Assembly: GCA_024509875.1 (NCBI GenBank)
Contig: JAMPIV010009924.1
Span: forward strand, 686,959-750,958
Direction of reading: 5' to 3'
Source of the DNA: Oreohelix idahoensis
Lineage: Eukaryota > Mollusca > Gastropoda > Stylommatophora > Oreohelicidae
Length of the DNA: 64,000 nucleotides
Shown here: positions 34,247 through 44,405 of the stretch, in pieces
Layout: every line of letters starts with the position of its first letter
How positions within the stretch are numbered: the first letter of the stretch is position 1
Made by a program: the position numbers and the translations under genes
The notes under the pieces: model-generated
Databases searched by the model: none
Told to the model about the DNA's origin: nothing
Seen by the model: only the letters and a program-made list of their open reading frames with translations

Positions 34247-35740
34247 ATGGCTACCTTGGAGTATTTTACGAAGATTGGAAAAGAATTTGGTATGGAGGGT
34301 GAAGCTTTAAAAGTATTTGCATTAAATGAGCATGCAAAAGGATTAAAAAGGTTACAAGATGAACTAAGAGATCAGAGACAATTAGATAGATATTTAGCTA
34401 AGGAGAAGAGAGAAGAAGAATTAGCTGAGAGGAGAAGACAGGATGAATTGGCTCAAGAGAATAAAAGAAGAGAATATGAACTTGAAGAGAAAAAATTGGC
34501 ACATGCACAAGCTGAAATAAAAGCGCAACAAGAGCTTGAGGAAAAGAAATTAGCCTATGCTCAGAAAATGGCAGAACTTGAGTTGGAAAAATTAAGACTC
34601 CAACATCCACAGGCTAACCCATTGAATGGTGAGGCTGAAAAAAAAAACACAATGCTTCCACTTTTAGGCTTAATTTGCCAAAATTTAGTCCAAATATTGA
34701 TGATATTTCATGCTTCTTAAATAGGTATGAAACATATTGCCAAGAGTTTAAGATTGATAGAGCTACATGGCCTAGCAGGTTGATGAGTTTATTAGTGGGT
34801 GAGGCTCTTACTGCAGTCTGCACCATGGATGATCAGACTAGAAATGATTATGAGGCTGTAAAAGCTTTGTTGCTAAAGAAGTATCAATTAGATGAAAATG
34901 GGTATAGGTTGAAGCTAAAATTATTGTTACCCGATTCAGCTAAAGATTTTGCTGAATTTGTCTCATCTATTAAGCTTTGCTTTTCTAGATGGGTTGATTT
35001 GTCAAAAATTGAAAAAAACCTTTGATGTGCTGGCTGATCTAATTCTGAGAGACAAATTGCTGTCTTCAGTCAGTGGTGACTTTTTATCATTCATACAGGA
35101 GAGAAAACCTGAAACATTATCGGCTATGGAAAATCTTGGATGGTAATACCAGATTCCACATCCTGGTAGGAACCTTAGCAAAAATAACATTAAGGATTCA
35201 TTGCCAGTGGCATCTGCTAGGACTGTGATGCCTAATTCACCTAGACAGAGATCTAATAGCATGGATAGGAAATTTCGAGTAAATCGAGATCACAATAATG
35301 GCTCTTTCAGGGGGAGTTATAATTTCAATAAAAGATCACAACAGCCTCAAAGAAATTATTACTCATATGATGATAGATATTTTCCTCCACAATCATCCTT
35401 CAGATCTAATGAATATCAGAACAGAGGTGGATATAATTTCATCTCAGGCAGAGGACAAAGGTCATTCTACAGGAATAATGACAATTCTTTCAATAACGGA
35501 GGTTCTCAACAAAACAATAACTTTAGGCAGTCGAGGAATCCTGAACGTTCTAATGCTGTTGTGCATCACAGTGACAGTAATCCAGTACAGAATACTAATG
35601 TTGTCTCTCATGCTAATGCATGTTCTGTAGACTTATCCATTAGTACTAATTGTTCTGAATGTAATTCTTTGTTTCAGCCAGAGGGAGTTCCTAGGCTCCG
35701 TTGTGGACATCCTTTGCCGGTGATGTCCTCTTATAATGGG
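34247..35740 (+). pseudogene. Gag of a Gmr1-like Ty3/gypsy element, frame-broken
   Basis: Begins ATLEYFTKIGKEFGMEGEAL, parallel to the intact gag at 58048. A long K/E/R/L-rich coiled coil follows (EKREEELAERRRQDELAQEN and onward). The frame breaks in an A10 run at about 34637-34646, continues as MPKFSPNIDDISCFLNRYET ... NDYEAVKALLLKKYQLDENG (capsid-like), breaks again in an A-run near 35017-35023, and ends in an N/R/G/S-rich nucleocapsid-like segment (35201-35600). The last conserved block is CSECNSLFQPEGVPRLRCGH, as in the intact copy. Just after it the sequence jumps into the right LTR, so protease and pol are deleted. Confidence 0.85.
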
Positions 35741-35754
35741 ACAGGATCAGATTC

Positions 35755-36232
35755 GATGTGTGTAATTATGGCGAATGGAAGCATGTCTCTGAGCTCATAT
35801 ATATTTATATTGTGTCAAATCCCTATGATGTTCCAGCACTAGATCATCAAAATGCTTATGTGAGATGTTATCTAGTTATATTTTACAAGGGAGAATGGAT
35901 TCTGTTGAAAAAGTGTGTCTGAATTAAATAAACTTTGAAGTCGATCTAACGACAGTGTTCTACGACAGTACTGAGACCCTTTTATGACTGCATAAAGAAT
36001 GCCATGATATATTGGCTGAATGTGTATATGAAAAATGGAGCAGCGTCTCAGTTGATATTAAACATTTGTAATCGTGCCACTTCGCCTTTCAACGACTTTA
36101 CTATGGCAGTTTGATGTGGATTGTGTGCGGTGGTCTTGTTGTAAAACCCTAGAAGTGTCTTGGCCAGTGTAACCAGACGGTTACCACCGATGAACATAAT
36201 AAGAATATAAATTTAAAAGACCCCGTGGCGCA
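35755..36232 (+). repeat. LTR (3' part) of the Gmr1-like relic, right copy
   Basis: Direct repeat of 31092-31581, ending AAAAGACCCCGTGGCGCA. Its beginning is missing: the gag-protease region is fused directly to the LTR interior, which indicates a deletion that removed pol and the LTR 5' part. Confidence 0.7.
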
Positions 36233-36279
36233 AACAGTAATATTAATGTTTTAAGTAAAAGAAGAGCCCATCAAAAGCT

Positions 36280-36935
36280 CTAATGGAAGCTAGCTATAAA
36301 TTTAACAAAGTGAGTGTACAGTATATTCATGGCCACTGCAAGAGATGTAGAAATTATCAGGCAGATAGACCAGCCAAAGAAGGAGGAGGTAAAATTCAAA
36401 CAGAAGACAGAACAACATTCGAAGAGAAAACAGCAATGATCAAATATAGTCTCAAAGAAAGACGGAGAACCCGCAGAGGTAGATAAAATAGTAGCATTCT
36501 ACTCTTTACCAATACCAAAAAATCAGGTGATACTTTTCAGTATGAGATTCGGACACTGCAGACTTGATGCCTATCATCAGCTATCTAGGTGAGACCAGGT
36601 CATTATTCTTCGGCTACGCACTGAACACAACAGATTGAGATACCATCTTTACCACAAGTACAGAAGTGATGCAACAGATCTCTGCACCTGTGGTACCAGA
36701 CAGATGACCGCCAATCATCTGCTGCAGTCCTGCCCAACCTACAACAATGAACGCAGTAGCATATGGCAACAACCTATTTTACTCCACGAAAAACTGTTTG
36801 GAAATGTCAGGAACCTTGAGCTGGCTGCTTCCTTTATTATCACGAAACGAAAACAGGGTAGCAGCAATGAATTTAGTATAGTATATAACAATAAATCAGG
36901 AGGATGCTGTAAAACTTGTAAGGAAACAAATATAT
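36280..36935 (+). pseudogene. I-clade-like LINE RNase H and C-terminal zinc motif, decayed
   Basis: A first frame (36283-36486) reads NKVSVQYIHGHCKRCRNYQADRPAKEGG, the GHxG...N.xAD.xAKEG pattern of an RNase H. After stops and shifts, 36635-36937 reads LRYHLYHKYRSDATDLCTCG...TANHLLQSCPTY, the CxC...H...C terminal motif found after RNase H in I/Nimb-type LINEs. The frame is broken in at least two places; it is a relic. Confidence 0.65.
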
Positions 36936-36939
36936 AAAG

Positions 36940-37278
36940 TAAACCCTGTTTTCGTTTCGTGATAATTTTATATTGTGCACTTCTCTATCTGTATGTAATT
37001 CTTGTCCTTGTCACCTATTTGTAACTGGCTGACGAAGGGTGAAACCCGAAACGTCCCGTGTTTCCTGTGTACCGTTAACTTGTAAAACTGATTTCATACC
37101 ATTTAATTTTTTTACTTTATATATTTGTTTCCTTACCAGTTTTACACCGGCCTCCTCATTTATTGTATAAACTATAATTAAAGGAGAAATCAACAGTCCA
37201 CGCTTCAAGTTAACGAATCACCCATCAATAGATACTTTTAATCATCGCCAATTGTTACACATATATATATATATATAT
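36940..37278. other. No recognised gene
   Basis: AT-rich. The phrase ACGAAGGGTGAAACCCGAAACGTC (37031 area) is a short palindromic-looking stretch of the sort seen at many LINE 3' ends. Nothing else is identifiable. Confidence 0.4.
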
Positions 37279-37370
37279 TAAAATCCCTCTTTTGGGGTGC
37301 AAAGTGAGGTCTAATGACTTTATTGTCCAAAATATGTGTGATCTCGGCCCTTTTTTTTTTAATCATAAAA
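37279..37370 (-). mobile_element. 3' end fragment of L1/Tx1-like LINE (copy C)
   Basis: On the minus strand it carries ACAATAAAGTCATTAGACCTCA and ends near a T/A-rich tail. The same end occurs at 39114-39190 (copy A), including an AATAAA polyadenylation signal. Only the 3' UTR is recognisable. Confidence 0.55.
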
Positions 37371-37471
37371 ATTAACAACAGTCACAGTTTACTGCGGTGC
37401 AAACATTTGTCCTTCATACAATACATTTTCAAAACAATTCAACATTAAATACTACAGTTATACTACTTACT

Positions 37472-38240
37472 TACTTACTTAGTCGTTCCCCTTCTACCGT
37501 GAGGTGTAGAGGTTTGGAAGAGAGAGTGCCAGACTATTCTATCAGCTGTCTTCTTCCTGGCCTGGTTCCATTCTAGTCCTCGGTCCTTCAAAGATTGTCT
37601 AATGTTGTCCTCCCAGCGGACTCTGGGTCGTCCTGGAGGTCTGGATCCCTGGCTCTTTGTTTCCCATGCTTGTCGTGGTAGCCGATCTTCTCCCATTCTG
37701 CAGACATGGCCAAACCATCTTAGTTGGGACTGTTCTATTTGGGTCTGCAGCGGGTGGGATTTTAGGCCTTGACGTATCGTCTGGTTGCGGACCATGTCTC
37801 TTCTTGTTACTTCAACCACCTTCCTCAGATACCTCATTTCTGAGGTTTGGATCTGGCTTTTGTGGGTTGTAGTCATTGCCCATGACTCGCATCCATATGT
37901 CAAGACTGGGACATAGGTTGAGCGGTATACAGCCATCTACGTTTTCTTACCAACCTCTTTCTTGCTGAGGAATCCTCGATTTATGGCCTGAAAAAGTCTC
38001 CCAGCCGCTGCTTTTCGAGTGGCCAACTCTTCTTTGATGCCTCCCTTTCGGTCTATAATAGCTCCGAGATATTTAAAGTGGTCGACCTGCTCCAGGACCT
38101 GTTCTCCCAACTTAATCTGATGTCTTCTTTCCTCTCGTGATATCACCATGGATTTTGTTTTAGAGCTGCTTATGACCATCCCTCTCTTCTCCAGCTCTTC
38201 CTTCCAGACTTGCAGATTGGATTGGAGATGTGTCTCTGAT
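37472..38240 (-). mobile_element. 5'-truncated RTE-like LINE with (TAAG)n tail
   Basis: Minus-strand ORFs at 37937-38179 (SREERRHQIKLGEQVLEQVDHFKYLGAIIDRKG) and 37475-37936 (VPVLTYGCESWAMTTTHKSQ, LRWFGHVCRMGEDRLPRQAW, GRPRVRWEDNIRQSLKDRGLEW, ending HGRRGTTK). The two are joined with a one-codon-scale break near 37937. The tail on the minus strand is TAAGTAAGTAAGTAAG. It lacks endonuclease and RT palm. This is another family again, distinct from the ones at 325 and 54249. Confidence 0.85.
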
Positions 38241-38490
38241 TTTACTACAATTATACATATGTAAAATCTTTACATAACTAGTCTTTAAAATAAAAAAAAA
38301 CTATTTAAAAAAACATCTTCCACTGAATTCATCACAGTTATTATAAGTAGCTGCACTATCTTAGCTAAATTAATGACATAGGGCTTTAGTAGACACCTTT
38401 CTAATGTTACTGTACGACCAGTAACACATGAGCAAAATAATTTATGATGGTTACACAATAAACACTCAACACATCTTTATAAATTTCCTA

Positions 38491-38960
38491 CTAAGGCTTG
38501 TGGTATTCTGACAGACAATTTATACCTGCGTGAAAACATAAAAAAGTATCACAAACTTTACATTTAACTCTTTGTTTTTCTTTTAATCTTTAAAGTCTGA
38601 TAGCACAGCTGACAATTTCTTGTTGTCTTTGTAAACTCGGGGTCCATGGCATAGTGAGAAAAAATAAACTGGCATAAGTGGCTCATCATCATACACACCT
38701 TTGTTCCCAAAGTCCCTGATTAGCACTTCTAAAAAATCTAGCTTGCTATATCTCTCTGGGCTTTTTAAGTCTTCTAAATTTGTGAGTTCTTTTTTTCTGC
38801 CTTCTTGAAATAAAAAATAAGCACTTACCTTAGCAATGTCCAGAAAGTGAAATCAAAGTTTTCCAATATTTATTGGTCTTTCTCCAGGCAATGTACTTGT
38901 CAATATGTTGGTCACTCATGTCTACCTCTGTCATGTACATTTTGTAATCCCTTACATGAT
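38491..38960 (-). pseudogene. piggyBac transposase C-terminal relic
   Basis: Not visible as a long ORF; found by reading across frame breaks on the minus strand. In order: RDYKMYMTEVDMSDQHIDKY with AWRKTNKYWKTL, the conserved piggyBac block around the third catalytic Asp (Y-x-x-x-M-x-x-V-D-x-S-D); then a stretch including SPERYSKLDFLEVLIRDFGN; then a cysteine-rich end NCQLCYQTL...VKCKVCDTFLCFHAGINC and a stop at 38491-38493. The C-x2-C ... C-x2-C ... C ... C arrangement matches the piggyBac C-terminal zinc domain. At least three shifts or stops break it; ends of the element were not found. Confidence 0.72.
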
Positions 38961-39113
38961 TTGGCTGTTAAATATTACCTTCTCAAAAATTCTCATTAAC
39001 CTTAGCTCCACCCTCCGCTTAGTACACCTTTGTCCATTTACACTGAACGCACCAAACTAGTTTTATAGAGTTGACGGCACTATGTGCTTGGGAGCAGTTA
39101 CTTGTTACTGACA

Positions 39114-40570
39114 TTTTTTTTTTACCCCTTCTGGGGCTCAAGGTGAGGTCTATTGACTTTATTAAGTAGAATGTGTAAAATCCCGGCCCTGGCTAAAGGT
39201 TTTGTCATTTTTATTAAGCCTTTTACAAACTTTAATTTGTTTGCAATTTTAAAAAACCGTGTACAATTTACAAAAATGGAAAACATGGAAAGTACATTTA
39301 ACAAACCCGAGTACCTTTTACAGTACAAAAAACATAGCAGGTACTTTATAAATTACATATAAATAATACTTGTGCGTATTCAACCTTTCATTTGCACACT
39401 TAAATTGTCAATCTTCAGGGTTAAAACATTTTAAATAAAATAGGGGAATAGAAAGGGATGAATTATAGTAAACCAGAAAATTCATGACAAGGGGTTTATA
39501 TAAGAACAGATTTTTTTTAAAAATAATTGTTATAACAGATGTGGTCTATTTTACATATAGGAAAAACTCTTCATCATTTTAAATAACAAAAAACAAACAT
39601 GGTCTGATACTACAATTACTTTTAACTATTACATAGTAAAAACCCATCGCACGCACACACTCACAAATAAAAAATCATAGGTATGAATGATTGCGTTCCG
39701 AAGATGTAAGGCAATCAGAAACATAGGCGCCCGGAGATAAGATGGGTGGAATGAGGCGAGAGGCACTACTGAAAGCCCCAGGTAGGAGAGTGGTCGGTAC
39801 GTGTTACTGACTGCTTTGTTCTCAGTCGTGTGCAAGCTCAATTTAAGGATGTAATAGTTGAGCACACCCCTGAGTCGCCTTTCAAGAGGCAAGAACGCCC
39901 TGGTACGAAAGAAAGACAGAAGTAAAAGTGGGAGTTTTGTAGCGTTTAGGCCACTCTCCTAAGACGGAGAAAGTAGAGTAGTGTTGCTGAGATGTACATT
40001 AAAATCAGGTGAAATTGACAGTGCTTTTTGCAAAAATACATGTAAAAGTATCTGCGGATTAAAATGGCGGTATTTGAAACACGATAAATTTCTGAAACTC
40101 CAAATCAAATTTCTGTATTGTTACAGTAACATGAGCAAATTTGTATGTGTATCTTTTGTTGTTCTAGGGAAGGTGTTTAAAAAAAAATAGCTCTGTAAAA
40201 GTCTACGGGTTGTGTCATGTGTGAGGCAAAGATACTTTGCAAAGCTTTCCTCATGAGTGTGACTGTGTTGCACCTGTAATAAATATGATCCTCAGTTTCT
40301 TGTATGCGTGTTTTGCACAGCTGACATTGTGAAATCTGCTTGGATCTGTGAGCTTGTCGTTCTGTTGTGGGTGTCATGTTGTATATGAGCCTAAAGGTCA
40401 CTTCTCTTGCCTTGGCAGTGATGTGAGGGTTGTATAAGTTGGTGAAGGTGTCAGTATAATTTTTCTTGAAGTATGTCTGTCCTCTTTTAATTCTGAGATG
40501 TAGTGTGGGTGCTTGTAGTTTCACTAAACAATACTGTTTAAAGAGGTTTGGGATGTCAGGTATTGGTAGT
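39114..40570 (-). mobile_element. L1/Tx1-like LINE 3' part (copy A)
   Basis: Starts on the plus strand with a T10 (poly(A) tail), then TTATTAAGT region (minus AATAAA) and about 1 kb of 3' UTR. The ORF2 end at 40177-40560 reads NPHITAKAREVTFRLIYNMT, TTERQAHRSKQISQCQLCKT and ETEDHIYYRCNT, a CxxC...H...C motif. Copy B (45191-45600) has the parallel TTERAAHRLKRKSRCKMCQ ... EEHIFYKC. Its upstream part ends at about 40570 where the plus-strand LINE begins. Confidence 0.65.
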
Positions 40571-40574
40571 ACCT

Positions 40575-43500
40575 CTGGTGAAGGAGCTGTCATGCCCTTT
40601 TCAGGGCAGCTCGGCCACCTTTGGTCAAAACCTGGCATCCAGCTCTCACCTGTGGCTCCTCGTAGCTGTCAGCATGCGACAGCGGCCACCCCCCCGGGCA
40701 ATGGCTTTGACAGGCCGGCTAAACTAGGTGAGGGTAGCTGACTGGTTATAAACCTTCGGTGAGTTAGGGTCTGCCTACCCATGCATGCGAAGACTGGATT
40801 CGATAGACTGCGCGGAAGAAACCACCTATTGGTTCAACGGGCATGACGGCGATTACCAGCAACGCGCTGTGGAGCGTAAGGAGCACGGCGAGGCACGTAG
40901 AAAGCCCTGGTCATCCACTGCACCTGACTTCATCTCCAGTCGTCTTGACTTGTCTCGCCACTGGGTTCAGATGGACCCAGGCGAGAGAGTGAGGTCGACG
41001 AATTGCGCAACTCTTCCTCACTTTAATCCAAATCACTGCGCAAGTCACTCTTTCATCCATTCATCCATCCACTCACAACAAGTCCTGTGGCGAGCGGCGA
41101 AGCGGCAGGCGTGGGTACGCTGGCAGTCGTAGTCGCAGACCTACACACAGGCGGCTCAGGCCATATAGTCGTCTTCCACTGATCGGAGCAGCAGTGGGAT
41201 TCGGCAGCCCCCTGAGTATCTGAGCAGCCCTCTTTAGGAAAGCACTGCTCACCTCCATGGCATGAGGAAGGGGCTAGAAAAGGTGCCCTAAACATTGCCT
41301 GCTCCACCATTACCTAACCAGCTTACCGCGGTTGGTGGGTACCCTACTTCAGCGGGCGACACATAAGAAAAAGAAAGGACAGATTTTTCCCCCTCATTCT
41401 AGGCGCATGGAATGTGCGTACTCTCCTTGACAAAGACTTTAACGCAAACAGACCTGAGAGGCGAACTGCCCTGATTGGGAGAGAACTGGCCAGATACAAC
41501 ATTGACATAGCAGCACTGAGTGAAACTCGACTTGCAGGCGAGGGCCAACTTTGCGAAAAGGGTGCAGGTTATACATTCTATTGGAGCGGAAGAGGAACTG
41601 AAGAAAGACGAGAAGCAGGGGTTGGATTTGCAATTAAAACAGCACTTGTTGGCAAGTTAGCGGGGCCCCTAATGGGAATAAATGACCGACTCATGACAGT
41701 CAAGATCCCCCTGCTTTATGGAAGAAAACATGCCACCATTATTAGCGCGTATGCACCAACTATGACAAACCAGGATGACGTCAAGGATAAGTTTTATGAA
41801 GAACTACATGCAGTCATTGCATCAGTTCCTAAAGCAGATAAGCTCATAATTCTTGGTGACTTTAATGCAAGAGTAGGCTCAGATAACATCTCCTGGAATG
41901 GCACTATTGGAAAGTACGGCGTGGGTCGCTGTAACAGCAATGGACTTCTTCTCCCCCAGACTTGCGCAGAACATGACCTCCTTGTCACCAACACCATTTT
42001 TCGACTTCCTACCCGCAACAGGACCTCCTAAATGCACCCTACTCAAAGCATTGGCACTTAATTGACTATGTAATTGTTAGGAAGAAAGACAGGCAAGATG
42101 TCCGGGTGACCAAGTCTATGTGTGGTGCTGAATGCTGGACTGATCATCGCCTCATTGTGTCTAAACTTAAAATTCGTATCCAACCAGCCAGGCGCCCTCA
42201 GGGGAAGAAAACTCATAAAAGGCTGGATGTCACCAAACTAAAGAAGACAAAAATCAGTCATTTACTGACACCCTAGAAGACCGTCTCAAATCTATCTCGG
42301 AAACAAATTGGGCAGCCCTAAGTAAGCAGATCTACAACACTGCTACAGAGGTCCTGGGTCCCGCCATCAAGAAACAAAATGGCTGGTTTGATGAGAACTC
42401 AGATGTTATAAAGAAGATGTTGGCTGAGAAACACCATCTCCATAAAGCATATTTAAATGATCCAAAATCTACATCAAAGAAAGACGCTTTCAACAACATG
42501 CGTAGAATCGTCCAACATAAACTACGCCAGATGCGGGATTCATGGCTGAGTAATAAAGCAGATGAGCTCCAAGGCTTTGCTGACAGCCATGACTTGAAGA
42601 ATTTTTACCATGCACTCAAAGCGGTCTATGGTCCAACATCATCAGGATCATTTCCCCTCCTTAATGCAGATGGAAAAACACTAATTACAGACAAGGAAAA
42701 AATTCTCCAACGCTGGGTCGAACACTTTAATAATATTCTGAACCAGCCATCATCTATTAAAGACGAAGCCATCATCCGCCTGCCCCAAATTCCTATAAAT
42801 GAAGCACTAGATGATATACGAACTCTGGAGGAAACTCAAAAAGCGATTCTTCAACTTTCTAGTGGAAAGGCCCCGGCTCCGATTCAATTCCTGTTGAGGT
42901 TTATAAGGATGGCGGTACAGTTCTGATAGAGAAACTTCACATGATCTTCCAGCAAATGTGGCAGAGTGAAACCATCCCACACGATCTCAAAGATGCGTCA
43001 ATTATACATCTATATAAACGTAAAGGTAATCGCCAAGACTGTAACAATCATCGAGGCATCTCTCTTTTATCAATCGCTGGGAAGATATTCGCCAGAATCC
43101 TTCTGAATCGCCTTACGGCTCATCTTGACAAAGGTCTTTTACCTGAAAGTCAGTGTGGATTCCGGAAAGAACGTGGAACCACCGATATGGTGTTCGCTGC
43201 AAGACAGCTACAAGAAAAATGCCAAGAACAGCACTGTGACCTGTACACAGCTTTCATCGACTTGACAAAGGCGTTCGACACGGTCAGTAGAGAGGGTCTA
43301 TGGAAGATCATGGCAAAATACGGCTGCCCAAAGAAATTTATCTCAGTAGTGCAGCAACTGCATGATGGAATGCAGGCTAGAGTTCAGGAAAACGGTGAGC
43401 TGTCGGAGCCTTTCCCCGTCTCAAATGGAGTTAAACAAGGGTGTGTACTTGCACCGACTCTGTTCAGTATCATGTTTTCTGCTATGCTGACTGATGCTTT

Positions 43501-44374
43501 CAGAGACGGGGACACAGGAATCGACATCAGATATCGTATTGATGGAAAATTGTTTAACCTTAGGAGGCTTCAAGCAAAAACCAAGGTCAAATCACACACC
43601 ATCAGAGATCTTCTGTTTGCTGACGATTGTGCCCTTAGTGCTGGCTCAGAGGCTGATCTGCAGCACAGCGTGGATAGATTCTCCGAAGCCTGTGCCAACT
43701 TTGGGCTTACCATCAACACGGAGAAAACAGAAATCATGTACCAACCAGCTCCTGGCACAGTTTATACTGAGCCAATCATCAATGTAAATGGTGAGAAACT
43801 GAATGTTGTGAACAGATTCACATACCTTGGTAGCACATTTTCCCAGAACATCGTCATTGATGATGAGGTAAACACCAGGATCTCCAAAGCCAGCAGCACA
43901 TTTGGCAGACTATACACCAACGTTTGGCATCGAAGTGGCATTAGTCTACAGACAAAGCTGAAGGTGTACAGAGCTGCGGTGCTTCCAGTGCTGCTTTATG
44001 CATGCGAAACATGGACTGTATACAGGCGCCACGTAAAGAAGCTAAACCACTTCCATACAGTCTGTCTCAGGAAGATAATGAACAGAGTCTCATATGGGAA
44101 GCTGCTGCGCAAAACCGAACTGCTTGGCGCTCATCTCTTCGTAAAGGTGCAGCGGCATGCGAATCATCCAGAAGAGCAGCAGCGGAACAGCGGAGACAAG
44201 CTAGAAAAGACCGTGAAATAAAACCTTCACATGGAGCAAACATTTCCTGCCCACACTGTCCAAGATCTTTCAAGGCCCGCATCGGGCTCATCAGTCACCT
44301 TCGTACCCATAGAGTAATCTAACATATTCCTAATAATTGGATGAACAGAGTGGTCTTCATCACCCGTGATGGAC
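40575..44374 (+). mobile_element. Nearly full-length APE-type LINE, inactivated
   Basis: Contains a GC-rich 5' UTR (about 40.6-41.41 kb), endonuclease, RT, C-terminal domain and a short 3' UTR ending in CACCCGTGATGGAC. It directly abuts the poly(A) tract of copy B. The 5' end is approximate and no duplication was identified. The coding region is broken by at least three lesions (see the ORF entry). Confidence 0.75.
41402..44322 (+). pseudogene. LINE endonuclease/RT with C-terminal C2H2 finger, broken
   Basis: Endonuclease: [36 protein letters not shown]; the frame breaks at about 42030 and the SDHRL-type end follows in another frame (WTDHRLIVSKL). RT: IQRWVEHF-type, then break near 42900, then NNHRGISLLSIAGKIF, AFIDLTKAFDTV, GVKQGCVLAPTLF and LLFADDCALSA (active site intact). 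YACETWTVYRRHVKKLNHF follows. At about 44083 the frame shifts and roughly 80 codons found in the neighbour at 50033 (the RWLGHV...GKR part) are missing; reading resumes at WEAAAQNRTAWRSSLRKGA and ends in a zinc finger, CPHCPRSFKARIGLISHLRTH. The finger is C-x2-C-x12-H-x3-H. Confidence 0.85.

Positions 44375-44405
<31 letters not shown>

Noticed and set aside
36234..37470. Host RNase H or zinc-finger gene
   Set aside because: Frame is broken repeatedly and the motif order is that of a LINE RNase H plus CxC/H/C tail.
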